DNA of 39,483 nucleotides from JBGTGG01 sp964398945 (GTDB taxonomy: Bacteria; Bacteroidota; Bacteroidia; Cytophagales; Cyclobacteriaceae), in NCBI GenBank assembly GCA_964398945.1, contig CAYNOT010000028.1:1-39483 (forward strand), given 5' to 3'. Shown here piece after piece: positions 8,170-16,597 of this stretch (within the stretch, counting starts at the first letter, position 1; each line of letters opens with the position of its first letter). Made by a program: the position numbers and the translations under genes. The notes under the pieces were generated by a model that made no database searches, was not told where the DNA came from, and saw only the letters and a program-made list of their open reading frames with translations.

Positions 8170-8293
8170 TTTTCAAGGGTTAGAATATGAAGGTAGCACC
8201 AGTACCGGAAAAGGTTCAACATCATTTTACAAGCGGTTAAAACCATGTTACCGGGGTGTGAAGAAATTGTGGGAAAATTTAATTTTTTGATAA

Positions 8294-8307
8294 AAGGTAA
8301 TTACCTT
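8294..8307. promoter_or_regulatory. Perfect 14 bp palindrome, candidate operator
   Basis: AAGGTAATTACCTT is an exact inverted repeat without a spacer. It lies 8 nt upstream of the -7 element of the TonB receptor gene, where a -33 element would be expected (none is visible). It therefore could bind a dimeric regulator acting on this gene. Confidence 0.45.
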
Positions 8308-8315
8308 GAATAGGA

Positions 8316-8323
8316 TACTTTTG
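8316..8323 (+). promoter_or_regulatory. -7 promoter element of the TonB receptor gene
   Basis: TACTTTTG matches TAnnTTTG exactly, 30 nt before the ATG at 8354. No good -33 TTG sits at the usual 19-21 nt; the palindrome 8294-8307 occupies that place, which suggests activator dependence or repression. Confidence 0.5.
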
Positions 8324-8353
8324 AACAAAAATTTTACTTAACAAAACCACCTT

Positions 8354-11300
8354 ATGAAGAAAATTTTACTAACAGCAATCATTGTGATACTGGGCTTTTC
8401 GGGAGTCTGGGCGCAAGGTGTAACCACCGCCACAATTAGTGGAAAGGTGATCGATGAAAACAGTGGAGGAATCCCAGGGGCAAATGTAGTGGCAGTGCAT
8501 GTTCCATCAGGAACCCAATATGGTACATCAACCCGATCTGATGGTGCATTTACTATACCGAATACACGAGTAGGCGGACCTTACTCAATTACCGTTTCTT
8601 TTGTTGGTTATGTTGATAACAAAACAGAGAATATTTATTTGTCGCTTGGCCAACCCTTCAATACCACTATAACACTTTCTGAAAATGCAACTGAATTAGA
8701 TATGGTGGAAGTTACAGCACTACGTGGCGATGTATTCAATAGTGATAGAACAGGATCTCAAACAAGCATTGGTAAAGAAAGGGTCGAAACGATGCCATCC
8801 ATTACAAGATCCTTTAATGACTTTACAAGGCTGACACCTCTTGCGGATATAAAGGGTTCTTCAATTTCTATCGGAGGTATGAACAACCGGTTTAATCAAG
8901 TAACGATTGACGGTGCGGTAAGCAATGACGTGTTTGGTTTAGCGGCATCAGGTACGAATGGTGGTCAAACAGGTACTTCTCCAATCAGTTTAGATGCTAT
9001 TGAGGAGTTTCAAGTTGTACTTGCTCCTTATGACGTACGTCTTGGAGGATTTGCTGGTGGTGGTATTAGTGCGATTACAAGAAGTGGAACGAATGAAATT
9101 TCAGGTTCCGTATATCATTACTTCAGAAATCAAAATCTGGCAGGGAAAACCCCAACAAATGATCCAGATCTTGAACGAGTTAGATATAATGATTTTAAAG
9201 AAAGACAATCGGGTATTCGAATAGGAGGGCCAATTATCAAGGATAAGTTGTTTTATTTTATAAATGTAGAAATCACAGACGCGACAACCCCACTTGGATT
9301 TGAACCAGGAACTCCCACATCTGAAATAACAGCAGAAGAAGCTCAACGGGTTGAAGCAGCCCTGCTTGCATACAATTACAACCCAGGATCATGGCAGAAG
9401 CAAGAAGAAACAAATAAGTCTGAAAAAATATTTGGGCGTTTAGATTGGAACATTTCTAATAAACACTCACTTACTCTACGGCATAGCTACACAAAGGGAG
9501 AGGCTGTTCAGCTTAGTAGAGGGCAGAGGGTTCTCACTTTTGCAAACGGAGCAATTTTACGAGAAAGCCCTACGCATTCATCCGTGCTCGAATTGAACAG
9601 TAGATTCAGTAATAGTCTTTCAAATAATTTGTTAATTGGCTATACACGATTGAGAGAACCGAGAACAGCTCCAGGCGCTCCTTTTCCTAACGGAAGTATT
9701 AATATTGGAACTAGCAGAACCATAAACTTTGGAACCGAAGCGTTCTCATCGATTAATCAACTTGATCAAGATGTAGTTACACTCACCGATAATTTAACGT
9801 TATATAAGGGTAAGCATACCATTACTTTTGGGACCCATAACGAGTTTTATAAAATTTACAACGCATTCATTGGCGAAGCTTACGGGGTTTATCAATTCAG
9901 CAGTCTGGAGAATTTTGAAGCTGGGAATGCCAGTAGAACCTCGTATCAGTATTCCATAACAGATGACCCACGGGGTGGAGCCGCATTTAGTGCTCTGCAA
10001 CTAGGTATTTATGCACAAGATGAATACCTAGTTAATGACAACTTAAAGTTGACTGTTGGGATGCGCATAGATGTTCCAGTCTATTTAGATAGTCCTCCCG
10101 CAAATGATGATTTCAATAACTCCATTTTAGCTGATCAATATGGTGTTCAAAATGACCAACTTCCAGATCCAGCATTCATGTTCTCACCACGTATTGGTTT
10201 TAATTGGGATGCTAAAGGTGATAAATCCGTCCAAGTTAGAGGTGGAACAGGTGTCTTTACAAGTCGCTTCCCATTTGTGTGGGTAGGGGGTGCGTTTACA
10301 CAAAGTGGTGTTTTATTGAATATTAATCAATCGGGTACAAACAATGGGCCGGCAACAATCCCATTTAACCCAGATCCATTTAATCAAGCGAAAAGCCCTG
10401 GAGTTCAAGGGCCGGGTGGTAGAATGACAGTTATTGATCAGAATTTTAAACTCCCTCAAATTTTCAGAACCAACATAGGTGTTGATGTAACGTTACCATT
10501 TGGGTTGATCGGTACTGTTGAAGGTATGTATTCAAAGAACTTACAAAGCTTCCGTTTCCGTCAAATTAATTTGACAGAGCCAGGAGAAACATTAGTGGCT
10601 GGTGCCGATAGAAGGCCTCTTTGGTCGAATACAACGGCAGATAAGAGAATACTTCAAAATTATTCAGAAGTTATTTATATAGATAATATAAGTAAAGGTT
10701 ACGCTTACAGTGGAACCGTTCAAATTCAAAAGCCATATGATAAAGGTTTTTATGGTTCGTTAGCATACTCCTTTACAAGATCAACAGATGTATACCCAGG
10801 AACTTCTTCTCAAAACCATAGTAATTGGAGACCTCTACCTACTGTAAATGGCATAAACAATGCTCCACAGGCGAACTCTCCGTATAATTCTGGAAGCAGA
10901 ATTGTCGGATCGATTTCTTATAGAAAAGAATACTTGGGTCACTTGGCCACAACAATATCTGTCTTCTATTCTGGTCAATCGGGCGTTCCATTCAGTTATG
11001 TCTATAATGGAGATCTAAACCGGGAAGATATTTCAGGAGGTCAAAATAATGATTTGATTTATATTCCAACAGATGCTACTGATCCAGGTCAAATTCAGTT
11101 CTTAGAAGGTTATGTTAGAGATGGTGTTGCGATTACAGCAGCACAGCAGGCACAAGAGTTTGAAGATTTTATCAATACTCAAGATTATCTTAAAGAACGC
11201 AGAGGTCAATATGCTGAAAGAAATGGAGCAAGAGCTCCCTTTACACATCAATTTGATGTGAAAATAATTCAGGATATATTCACTAACATTGGCAAGAAAA

Positions 11301-11566
11301 AGAACACCTTACAATTGTCGTTGGATATATTTAACATCGGAAACATGTTGAACAAAGATTGGGGCCGCCAATATACTTGGAGTAATTCTTACTTTGACAA
11401 TACATTCCAAGTGCTCAGATTACAAAATCAAGGTGCACTTTCGGGTGATCAACCGGTGTTCTCATTTGATCCCGTGAGGGACAATGATCCTTGGACAATC
11501 TCAGATAGTCCAATTGGAGGATCGCGTTGGGTTGGTCAAATTGGAATACGCTATATTTTCAATTAG
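8354..11566 (+). CDS. Oar-like TonB-dependent outer-membrane receptor
   Basis: 1070 residues. Signal peptide to ~20 (WAQG); CarboxypepD_reg-like domain ~27-115 (ISGKVIDENSGGIPGANV, FTIPNTRVGG, VSFVGY); plug region ~120-270 (VEVTALRG, SISIGGMNNRFNQVTIDG, SPISLDAIEEFQV); long C-terminal barrel ending in GIRYIFN. This matches the Oar-like group in Myxococcota and Bacteroidota, outer-membrane transporters powered by TonB-ExbBD. In Myxococcus, Oar is needed for export of a protease; here the divergent neighbour is a secreted peptidase. The gene is visibly richer in AT and AGA arginine codons than its neighbours. A terminator follows at 11629-11657. Substrate unknown. Confidence 0.88.
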   Translation: MKKILLTAIIVILGFSGVWAQGVTTATISGKVIDENSGGIPGANVVAVHVPSGTQYGTSTRSDGAFTIPNTRVGGPYSITVSFVGYVDNKTENIYLSLGQPFNTTITLSENATELDMVEVTALRGDVFNSDRTGSQTSIGKERVETMPSITRSFNDFTRLTPLADIKGSSISIGGMNNRFNQVTIDGAVSNDVFGLAASGTNGGQTGTSPISLDAIEEFQVVLAPYDVRLGGFAGGGISAITRSGTNEISGSVYHYFRNQNLAGKTPTNDPDLERVRYNDFKERQSGIRIGGPIIKDKLFYFINVEITDATTPLGFEPGTPTSEITAEEAQRVEAALLAYNYNPGSWQKQEETNKSEKIFGRLDWNISNKHSLTLRHSYTKGEAVQLSRGQRVLTFANGAILRESPTHSSVLELNSRFSNSLSNNLLIGYTRLREPRTAPGAPFPNGSINIGTSRTINFGTEAFSSINQLDQDVVTLTDNLTLYKGKHTITFGTHNEFYKIYNAFIGEAYGVYQFSSLENFEAGNASRTSYQYSITDDPRGGAAFSALQLGIYAQDEYLVNDNLKLTVGMRIDVPVYLDSPPANDDFNNSILADQYGVQNDQLPDPAFMFSPRIGFNWDAKGDKSVQVRGGTGVFTSRFPFVWVGGAFTQSGVLLNINQSGTNNGPATIPFNPDPFNQAKSPGVQGPGGRMTVIDQNFKLPQIFRTNIGVDVTLPFGLIGTVEGMYSKNLQSFRFRQINLTEPGETLVAGADRRPLWSNTTADKRILQNYSEVIYIDNISKGYAYSGTVQIQKPYDKGFYGSLAYSFTRSTDVYPGTSSQNHSNWRPLPTVNGINNAPQANSPYNSGSRIVGSISYRKEYLGHLATTISVFYSGQSGVPFSYVYNGDLNREDISGGQNNDLIYIPTDATDPGQIQFLEGYVRDGVAITAAQQAQEFEDFINTQDYLKERRGQYAERNGARAPFTHQFDVKIIQDIFTNIGKKKNTLQLSLDIFNIGNMLNKDWGRQYTWSNSYFDNTFQVLRLQNQGALSGDQPVFSFDPVRDNDPWTISDSPIGGSRWVGQIGIRYIFN

Positions 11567-11628
11567 AAATTGAATCCTATTAAATAAAAGAGCCCCAACC
11601 GGGCACGTAAGGTTAACTTTAATACCAG

Positions 11629-11660
11629 AAAAGGGCTCAATTCGAGCCCTTTTTTGTTTT
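11629..11660 (+). terminator. Intrinsic terminator after the TonB receptor gene
   Basis: GGGCTC (11633-11638) pairs with GAGCCC (11644-11649) around a 5-nt loop, extended by A-T pairs and followed by a T-rich run. It lies 63 nt after the receptor stop codon. Confidence 0.8.
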
Positions 11661-11724
11661 TATGCCTGCCTGACAATTTTTCACTTTTTTCCTGGCCATC
11701 GAATACCGTAATTTGAAGCTATCT

Positions 11725-13158
11725 ATGCTGGCCAATCTTCGGTACGGAATCCTTTTCTTGCTGCTCTTTTCGTGCGCTTCTTCCTGTAATTTATTTATTG
11801 AAAACAGTAAAAGGAATATCCCCATCCACTTCGACCTGGAAGCCATTCAAAAACGGGGCTATATCAATGCATTGGTCGACAACAACTCCATCAGTTTTTT
11901 TATCTACAAAGGAAGGCCGCTTGGTTATGAATATGAGTTGTTAAGTCTATTCGCAAACCACCTCAACGTTAAACTAAAAATACACGTCACCTCCGGTGTC
12001 AACCATGCAATTGAAAAACTCAACAAGGGTGAAGGCGATATCCTTGCATTTCCACTGACCGTAACTAAGAGCAGGAAAAACCTGGTTTCGTTTACAAGGC
12101 CACACTTCCATTCGCAACAAGTATTGGTACAACGAAAACCTGCTGAGTGGAGAAAACTCACACTTGATCAAATTGAAGACAGCCTGGTCCGAAACCCGAT
12201 TGAACTGATCGGAAAAAATGTACACGTAATAGCCGGAACAAGTTTTGAACAACGCCTGGACAATCTTTCTGAAGAAATTGGTGGTGATATCCATATCCTC
12301 ACCGACACGTCCAACGCCATGAGTGAATCGCTTATCCAAAAAGTCGCGCTGGGCGAAATTGAATACACCGTTGCCGATCGGATGACCGCACGCGTCAATG
12401 CTGCGTATTATCCAAACCTGGATATTCGAACAGTTTTGAGCCTGCCGCAACAAATCGCATGGGCGGTTCGAAAAAATGCACCCGATCTCACAAACGCTAT
12501 CGACGCATGGTTAAGTGAAATAAAAAAAGAACCAACATTCATGGTGATTTTTAACCGCTACTTCAACAGCCCGCGCACTTCGTTGCTGCGCATGAGCAGC
12601 GACTACTCTTCGCTTGGCGGAAGCAGGCTTTCCCGCTACGATGAGCTGATCAAAAAAGGCGCGGAGGATTTGGGTTGGGATTGGCGCTTGCTTGCTGCGC
12701 TTGTTTATCAGGAATCACAATTCGATCCTTCAGGCGAATCGTGGGCAGGTGCGCGTGGGCTCATGCAACTGATGCCGGAAACCGCGAAACAATTTGGCGT
12801 CACCAATCGCGATGATCCTGTTCAAAGTATTAAAGCCGGTGTTAAATATTTGAAATACCTCGATTCGCTGTGGGCGAAAACCATAGAAGATCCTGAGGAG
12901 CGGTTGAAATTTGTGCTCGCTTCTTACAATGTTGGGTTGTCCCATGTTGTAGATGCGCGGAACCTTGCCGGGAAAAACAATTTGAGCACACTTCTTTGGG
13001 AAAACAATGTTGAGTTTTTCCTAAAGAAAAAATCCGAACCTGAATTTTATAAAGACCCGGTGGTGGAAGCAGGCTACTGCAAATGTGAAGAGCCCATCCA
13101 ATATGTTGACGAGGTGCTCAATCGGTTTGAAGAATATAAGCAGCATATTGTCGGGTAA
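11725..13158 (+). CDS. mltF: MltF-like membrane-bound lytic murein transglycosylase
   Basis: 477 residues from the ATG at 11725; an in-frame TTG at 11713 is less likely. N-terminus with a lipoprotein-like signal (LLFSC, Cys17). Residues ~35-270 are a periplasmic amino-acid-binding-type (SBP_bac_3) domain (GYINALVDNN, GYEYELLSLFA, KLNKGEGDILAFPLT). Residues ~290-445 are the SLT lysozyme-like domain with catalytic E330 in YQESQFDP, then GARGLMQLMPETA and ASYNVG. This order is that of MltF, which cleaves peptidoglycan glycan strands to 1,6-anhydro products and is regulated by its binding domain. Convergent with KMO; the 93 bp gap holds a heptamer-repeat hairpin. Confidence 0.85.
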   Translation: MLANLRYGILFLLLFSCASSCNLFIENSKRNIPIHFDLEAIQKRGYINALVDNNSISFFIYKGRPLGYEYELLSLFANHLNVKLKIHVTSGVNHAIEKLNKGEGDILAFPLTVTKSRKNLVSFTRPHFHSQQVLVQRKPAEWRKLTLDQIEDSLVRNPIELIGKNVHVIAGTSFEQRLDNLSEEIGGDIHILTDTSNAMSESLIQKVALGEIEYTVADRMTARVNAAYYPNLDIRTVLSLPQQIAWAVRKNAPDLTNAIDAWLSEIKKEPTFMVIFNRYFNSPRTSLLRMSSDYSSLGGSRLSRYDELIKKGAEDLGWDWRLLAALVYQESQFDPSGESWAGARGLMQLMPETAKQFGVTNRDDPVQSIKAGVKYLKYLDSLWAKTIEDPEERLKFVLASYNVGLSHVVDARNLAGKNNLSTLLWENNVEFFLKKKSEPEFYKDPVVEAGYCKCEEPIQYVDEVLNRFEEYKQHIVG

Positions 13159-13160
13159 TT

Positions 13161-13214
13161 CTGGATACTGGATACTGGATACTGGATACTAGTGGCACAG
13201 AATCCAGTATCCAG
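13161..13214. repeat. Heptamer tandem repeat forming a hairpin between convergent genes
   Basis: CTGGATA is repeated four times (13161-13188), and its inverse ATCCAGTATCCAG follows at 13202-13214, giving a 13 bp stem in several registers. It lies between the mltF and KMO stop codons, so it may terminate both transcripts. No T-run is present. Confidence 0.7.
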
Positions 13215-13251
13215 AACTAGAATCTAGCGACCAGAATCCAGCATCCTATTG

Positions 13252-14628
13252 CTAGAGTTGATTCACAATCGCCTCAAAATCAAGCGACTCCCATGTGGAA
13301 TGGATATCCGATCGCACCATCACCTCATCCATAATCAACCGCTGCTTCCTTCCAATCTTTTGGGCATCTGAATACCGCATCCCATCATGGAAGGTGACCA
13401 TGGAATATTGCGGAATCCATCTGTCAGGATAAAGCGTATAAAGTTTTGCTTCTATTTTTTTCCGTAAGAGAAAATCATCGTCCGCTACCAGGTCGCGCAT
13501 CTCAATAAAATTCTCCACCGCCAAATGTGAAATGGCATCGGTATCGGGCTTGCGGAGTTTTTGAAATGCAGGCAGCACCTCGTCCCAGTTATCACCATGC
13601 ACATTCAATAAATCATTCAACACCCGGCAATCCTCAAAACCTGCATTCATGCCTTGTCCGTAAAACGGAACAACACCGTGGGCAGCATCCCCAATCAATA
13701 ATGTTTTGTTGCGCACCCATGGATAACAGCGAATCGTAACCAGCGATGAGGTTGGATTGCTTTTGAACTCTTCCATAAGGGCCGGCATCAGTTTCACTGC
13801 ATCCGGAAATTCCTTTTCAAAGAACAGCCTGATTTCTTCATCGGTTTTTAGTTGCTCAAACGAAACAGGGCCTTCAAACGGAAAAAACAACGTGCAGGTA
13901 AAATTTCCATCCGGATTGGGAAGGGCGATCAACATGAAACTATCGCGCGGCCAAATATGGAGTGCATTTTTCTCAATCAGAAAACTTCCATCTTTACCGG
14001 GGGGGATGGTAAGTTCTTTATATCCGTGGTCAAGATATTCCTGTGCGTAGGTAAAGCGATCGGTGTATTGTAATGCCGTCCGCACAGCAGAGAAAGCACC
14101 ATCGGCACCGATGATCAAATCAAATTTATGTACCGCTGTTGAATCCCCTTGTGAAATCGTGAGTTCGGTATCTTCCAAATTGGTTTGGCTGCACCTGCTA
14201 TCAAAATGAATAGCAGCACCAAGCCGTTCGGCTTCCGTCATCAACGCCATGTTCAATCCGCTTCTTGAAATGGAATTAATGAATTGCCCTTCTTTCCCAT
14301 ATTGTTGAAACGTCAAGTTCCCTTTCTTGTCATGCATCATCCTACCATGCATGGGAATTCCTTTTTCATCAAGCATTCTTTCGAGGCCAACTTCACGTAA
14401 CGCACGGATACCGCGGTTGCTAAGCGCGAGGTTAATGGACCTTCCGGCATCCAACAAATTTTTCCGCATGTCGGGCCTGCGCTCAAAGATGGTGATTCGG
14501 TAACCGCGTTTCAATAAATAAACAGCAAGCAGCGAACCCACAAGGCCGGCCCCTACAATGGCGATATTACCCGTCAGACCGCTTGGAGCGGTCTGACGGG
14601 TATCAGAAAACTTTTCAATTAAACTCAT
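13252..14628 (-). CDS. kmo: Kynurenine 3-monooxygenase
   Basis: 458 residues from the ATG at 14628, preceded 7 nt upstream by GAGGAG; an upstream TTG at 14646 is not preferred. FAD-dependent flavoprotein hydroxylase converting L-kynurenine to 3-hydroxykynurenine with NADPH and O2. Visible: Rossmann GAGLVG (~26-31), FERRPDMRK, AGRSINLALSNRGI typical of KMO, the DG motif LIIGADGAFS, and the second FAD motif LLIGDAAHGVVPFYGQGMN. The N-terminus has an extra TRQTAPSGLTG (residues 10-20), encoded by a perfect palindrome, ahead of the usual start of the FAD domain. Kynureninase lies 57 bp upstream on the same strand, so the two are probably co-transcribed. Confidence 0.92.
   Translation of the reverse strand: MSLIEKFSDTRQTAPSGLTGNIAIVGAGLVGSLLAVYLLKRGYRITIFERRPDMRKNLLDAGRSINLALSNRGIRALREVGLERMLDEKGIPMHGRMMHDKKGNLTFQQYGKEGQFINSISRSGLNMALMTEAERLGAAIHFDSRCSQTNLEDTELTISQGDSTAVHKFDLIIGADGAFSAVRTALQYTDRFTYAQEYLDHGYKELTIPPGKDGSFLIEKNALHIWPRDSFMLIALPNPDGNFTCTLFFPFEGPVSFEQLKTDEEIRLFFEKEFPDAVKLMPALMEEFKSNPTSSLVTIRCYPWVRNKTLLIGDAAHGVVPFYGQGMNAGFEDCRVLNDLLNVHGDNWDEVLPAFQKLRKPDTDAISHLAVENFIEMRDLVADDDFLLRKKIEAKLYTLYPDRWIPQYSMVTFHDGMRYSDAQKIGRKQRLIMDEVMVRSDIHSTWESLDFEAIVNQL
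14568..14602. repeat. Perfect palindrome (16 bp arms) inside the KMO coding region
   Basis: Arm 14568-14583 (TACCCGTCAGACCGCT) is the exact inverse of 14587-14602, with a 3-nt loop TGG. It is in frame and encodes KMO residues 10-20, just before the conserved FAD-binding start. It looks like a small mobile palindromic element inserted in frame. Confidence 0.85.
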
Positions 14629-14685
14629 ATATAATCTCCTCGACAATAAGGTATAATGCGTAATCTAATTAAACTATGAGAAAAA

Positions 14686-15960
14686 TCAGGTTGGAAGTGC
14701 TTTCGAAAAAATCCCCGCAAAACGAAAAACATCTTCGAAAGTATTGTACAACGGAACCGGGGCAATACGAATCACACTTGGTTCGCGCCAATCGGCAATC
14801 ACACCTTCTTTTGTAAGCGAATCAAATACTTTTCTTCCTTCTTTTCCTTTAAAGAAAATCGAAAGCTGGCAACCGCGCTCTTTGGGATTGGATGATGTCA
14901 GGAGTTTAAAATACTTTTCTTTCGGGTCAATCCCGTTCAATAAATATGTTGTGTAACCTGTTAATGCTTCACTTTTTGTTCGCAATGCTTTCATTCCTAC
15001 TTCATCAAAAATTTTCAACGAAGCCAATTGCGCTGCCCCCGACAATACCGGAAAATTGGAAAGCTGCCAACCGTCCACACCTTCCATGGGGATGAACCCT
15101 TTCTTCATTTGAAAGCGTTCCCTTTCAGCATGTCCCCACCACCCGGCAAAGCGTGGGATTTTTTTGTTTCCATGATGACGTTCGTGAACAAATGCCCCGG
15201 CAACACCTCCCGGTCCGGAATTCAAATATTTATAACTGCACCACACCGCAAAATCCACATTGTGCTTGTGAAGTTGCAGCGGGACATTCCCAACTGCATG
15301 CGCCAAATCAAACCCAACGATGGCGCCTGCTTTGTGCCCCGCTTCGGTGATAGTTCTGATATCAAAGAATTGCCCGGTATAATATTGAACGCCACCAAAA
15401 ATTATGAGTACCAACTCCTTTTTATGTTGATTAATGGAATCGAGAATATCTTCCGTACGAAGATAAGCCTCTCCTCTTCGTGGTTTCAACTCAACAATTG
15501 TTTTGGAAGGCGACAATCCATGGAACTTCACTTGTGATTCAAATGCATATTGATCAGACGAAAAAGCACCCGCCTCCACAATGATCTTAAACCGTTTTTT
15601 CGTGGGCCTATAAAATGAAACCATCATCAAATGAAGGTTTACAGTAAGTTGGTTCATCGCCACAACTTCAGATGGTTTTGCCCCCACAATTTTTGATAAA
15701 GATTTTTTCAGGAATTTATGATAATACAACCACGGTCTTCGGGAATGCACGTGTCCTTCCACTCCCAGGCCAGCCCAATCAGAAAGTTCTTCATTGATAA
15801 TTTTTTTTGCAGACTTCGGTTGCAACCCTAATGAATTGCCCGTAAAATAAATGGAGTCTTTGCCGTTTACTTTCGGAATGTGAAATTGCTTTCTGTATTT
15901 CTTTAGCGGATCTTTTCGATCAAGTTGTTGTGCAAAAAGAAGTGAGTTATTGAATTCCAT
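14686..15960 (-). CDS. kynU: Kynureninase
   Basis: 424 residues, the usual length. PLP enzyme that splits L-kynurenine or 3-hydroxykynurenine into (3-hydroxy)anthranilate and alanine. Seen: YFTGNSLGLQPKSA near the N-terminus, D218/H221 in GFDLAHAVGN that hold the cofactor, and the Schiff-base lysine K244 in CSYKYLNSGPGG, followed by FVHERH. The C-terminal small domain has RGCQLSIFF and RIAPVPLYNTFED. The start ATG at 15960 fits the family N-terminus. It precedes kmo, and together with HAAO these are three consecutive pathway steps after formamidase. Confidence 0.95.
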   Translation of the reverse strand: MEFNNSLLFAQQLDRKDPLKKYRKQFHIPKVNGKDSIYFTGNSLGLQPKSAKKIINEELSDWAGLGVEGHVHSRRPWLYYHKFLKKSLSKIVGAKPSEVVAMNQLTVNLHLMMVSFYRPTKKRFKIIVEAGAFSSDQYAFESQVKFHGLSPSKTIVELKPRRGEAYLRTEDILDSINQHKKELVLIIFGGVQYYTGQFFDIRTITEAGHKAGAIVGFDLAHAVGNVPLQLHKHNVDFAVWCSYKYLNSGPGGVAGAFVHERHHGNKKIPRFAGWWGHAERERFQMKKGFIPMEGVDGWQLSNFPVLSGAAQLASLKIFDEVGMKALRTKSEALTGYTTYLLNGIDPKEKYFKLLTSSNPKERGCQLSIFFKGKEGRKVFDSLTKEGVIADWREPSVIRIAPVPLYNTFEDVFRFAGIFSKALPT

Positions 15961-15983
15961 GATAAATACATCAATTATTTACG

Positions 15984-16003
15984 TTAGCTGCCAGAGCAGC
16001 TAA
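15984..16003. repeat. Inverted repeat between vapC-like gene and kynU
   Basis: TTAGCTGC-CAGA-GCAGCTAA is a perfect 8 bp stem with a 4 nt loop in the 56 bp spacer upstream of kynU and downstream of the PIN toxin. No T-run follows on either strand, so it may be a weak terminator or an operator for kynU. Confidence 0.45.
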
Positions 16004-16016
16004 TCCAATTCTAAAT

Positions 16017-16391
16017 CTATGCTCGTTCGTAATAAATAATTTCTAAATCATTGAGTTTGCTAAAAGCCTTATCAGAACTTATAATAGGGATATTTAAATA
16101 CTTTGAAGTGGCTAAGATTATGCTATCTGGCAATTTTAGATTTTGGGAACACTTAATTTTTATTACTTCTTCTTTAATCTGGTTGTTAATATCTATAACA
16201 ATGCAATCTCCCAAAAAACGCTTAATCTCTTTTTGTTCTTCAATTGTGATTCCTTGAAAGCCCAGTAGTTCTAATTGAGTAATAAAGGAAACATGAAGTT
16301 TCTTCTTATCAAGCAAGGTGGCTAAATCTTTATCACCAGAAAGAAGATACAGAACAATATTGGTGTCCAGCAAAATACTATTTCCATTCAT
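16017..16391 (-). CDS. PIN-domain ribonuclease toxin (VapC family)
   Basis: 124 residues, whole-length PIN domain. The four acidic positions expected for the metal site are present: D9 in LLDTNIVLY, E41 in ITQLELLGF, D89 in KLPDSIILA and D107 in IISSDKAF. VapC toxins are Mg-dependent RNases cutting tRNA or rRNA. Its start lies inside the last codons of the small gene upstream (14 nt overlap), the usual layout of a toxin behind its antitoxin. The sequence is AT-rich compared with the kynurenine genes on both sides, consistent with acquisition. Confidence 0.85.
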   Translation of the reverse strand: MNGNSILLDTNIVLYLLSGDKDLATLLDKKKLHVSFITQLELLGFQGITIEEQKEIKRFLGDCIVIDINNQIKEEVIKIKCSQNLKLPDSIILATSKYLNIPIISSDKAFSKLNDLEIIYYERA

Positions 16392-16542
16392 CCCGCATAC
16401 GCTTTTGAATAACCAAAGGATCCTCCTTTAATTTGATCACTCCACAATATTTATGAGTATCAACTCCCTTTGTTTTCAGTGCCCTTGCTAAGAGTTTGTT
16501 GATTTGTGTTTTATTTTGCCCCTTTTTTATAACCGTTACCAT
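16378..16542 (-). CDS. Small antitoxin partner of the PIN toxin (VapB-like)
   Basis: 54 residues beginning MVTVIKKGQNKTQINKLLAR and ending KLKEDPLVIQKRMRDEWK. AGGAAAG sits just ahead of the ATG at 16542. The stop (TAG, 16380-16378) lies 14 nt inside the toxin gene. The pattern VxKGxxKxxIxxLL ... YCGVIKLKEDPLxIQKxxRDEW recurs in small proteins next to PIN toxins in Bacteroidota (recalled, not searched). The C-terminal basic/acidic helix would wrap the toxin; no classic AbrB or RHH domain is obvious, so DNA binding is uncertain. Confidence 0.8.
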   Translation of the reverse strand: MVTVIKKGQNKTQINKLLARALKTKGVDTHKYCGVIKLKEDPLVIQKRMRDEWK

Positions 16543-16597
16543 ACTCTTTCCTTTGCTTAAAGTTAACCAAATGATTGCTTTAATTGTGCGCCAAATA

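Noticed and set aside
13161..13255. CRISPR-like array from repeated CTGGATA/ATCCAG units
   Set aside because: The unit is only 7 bp with no spacers of uniform length and no cas genes nearby.
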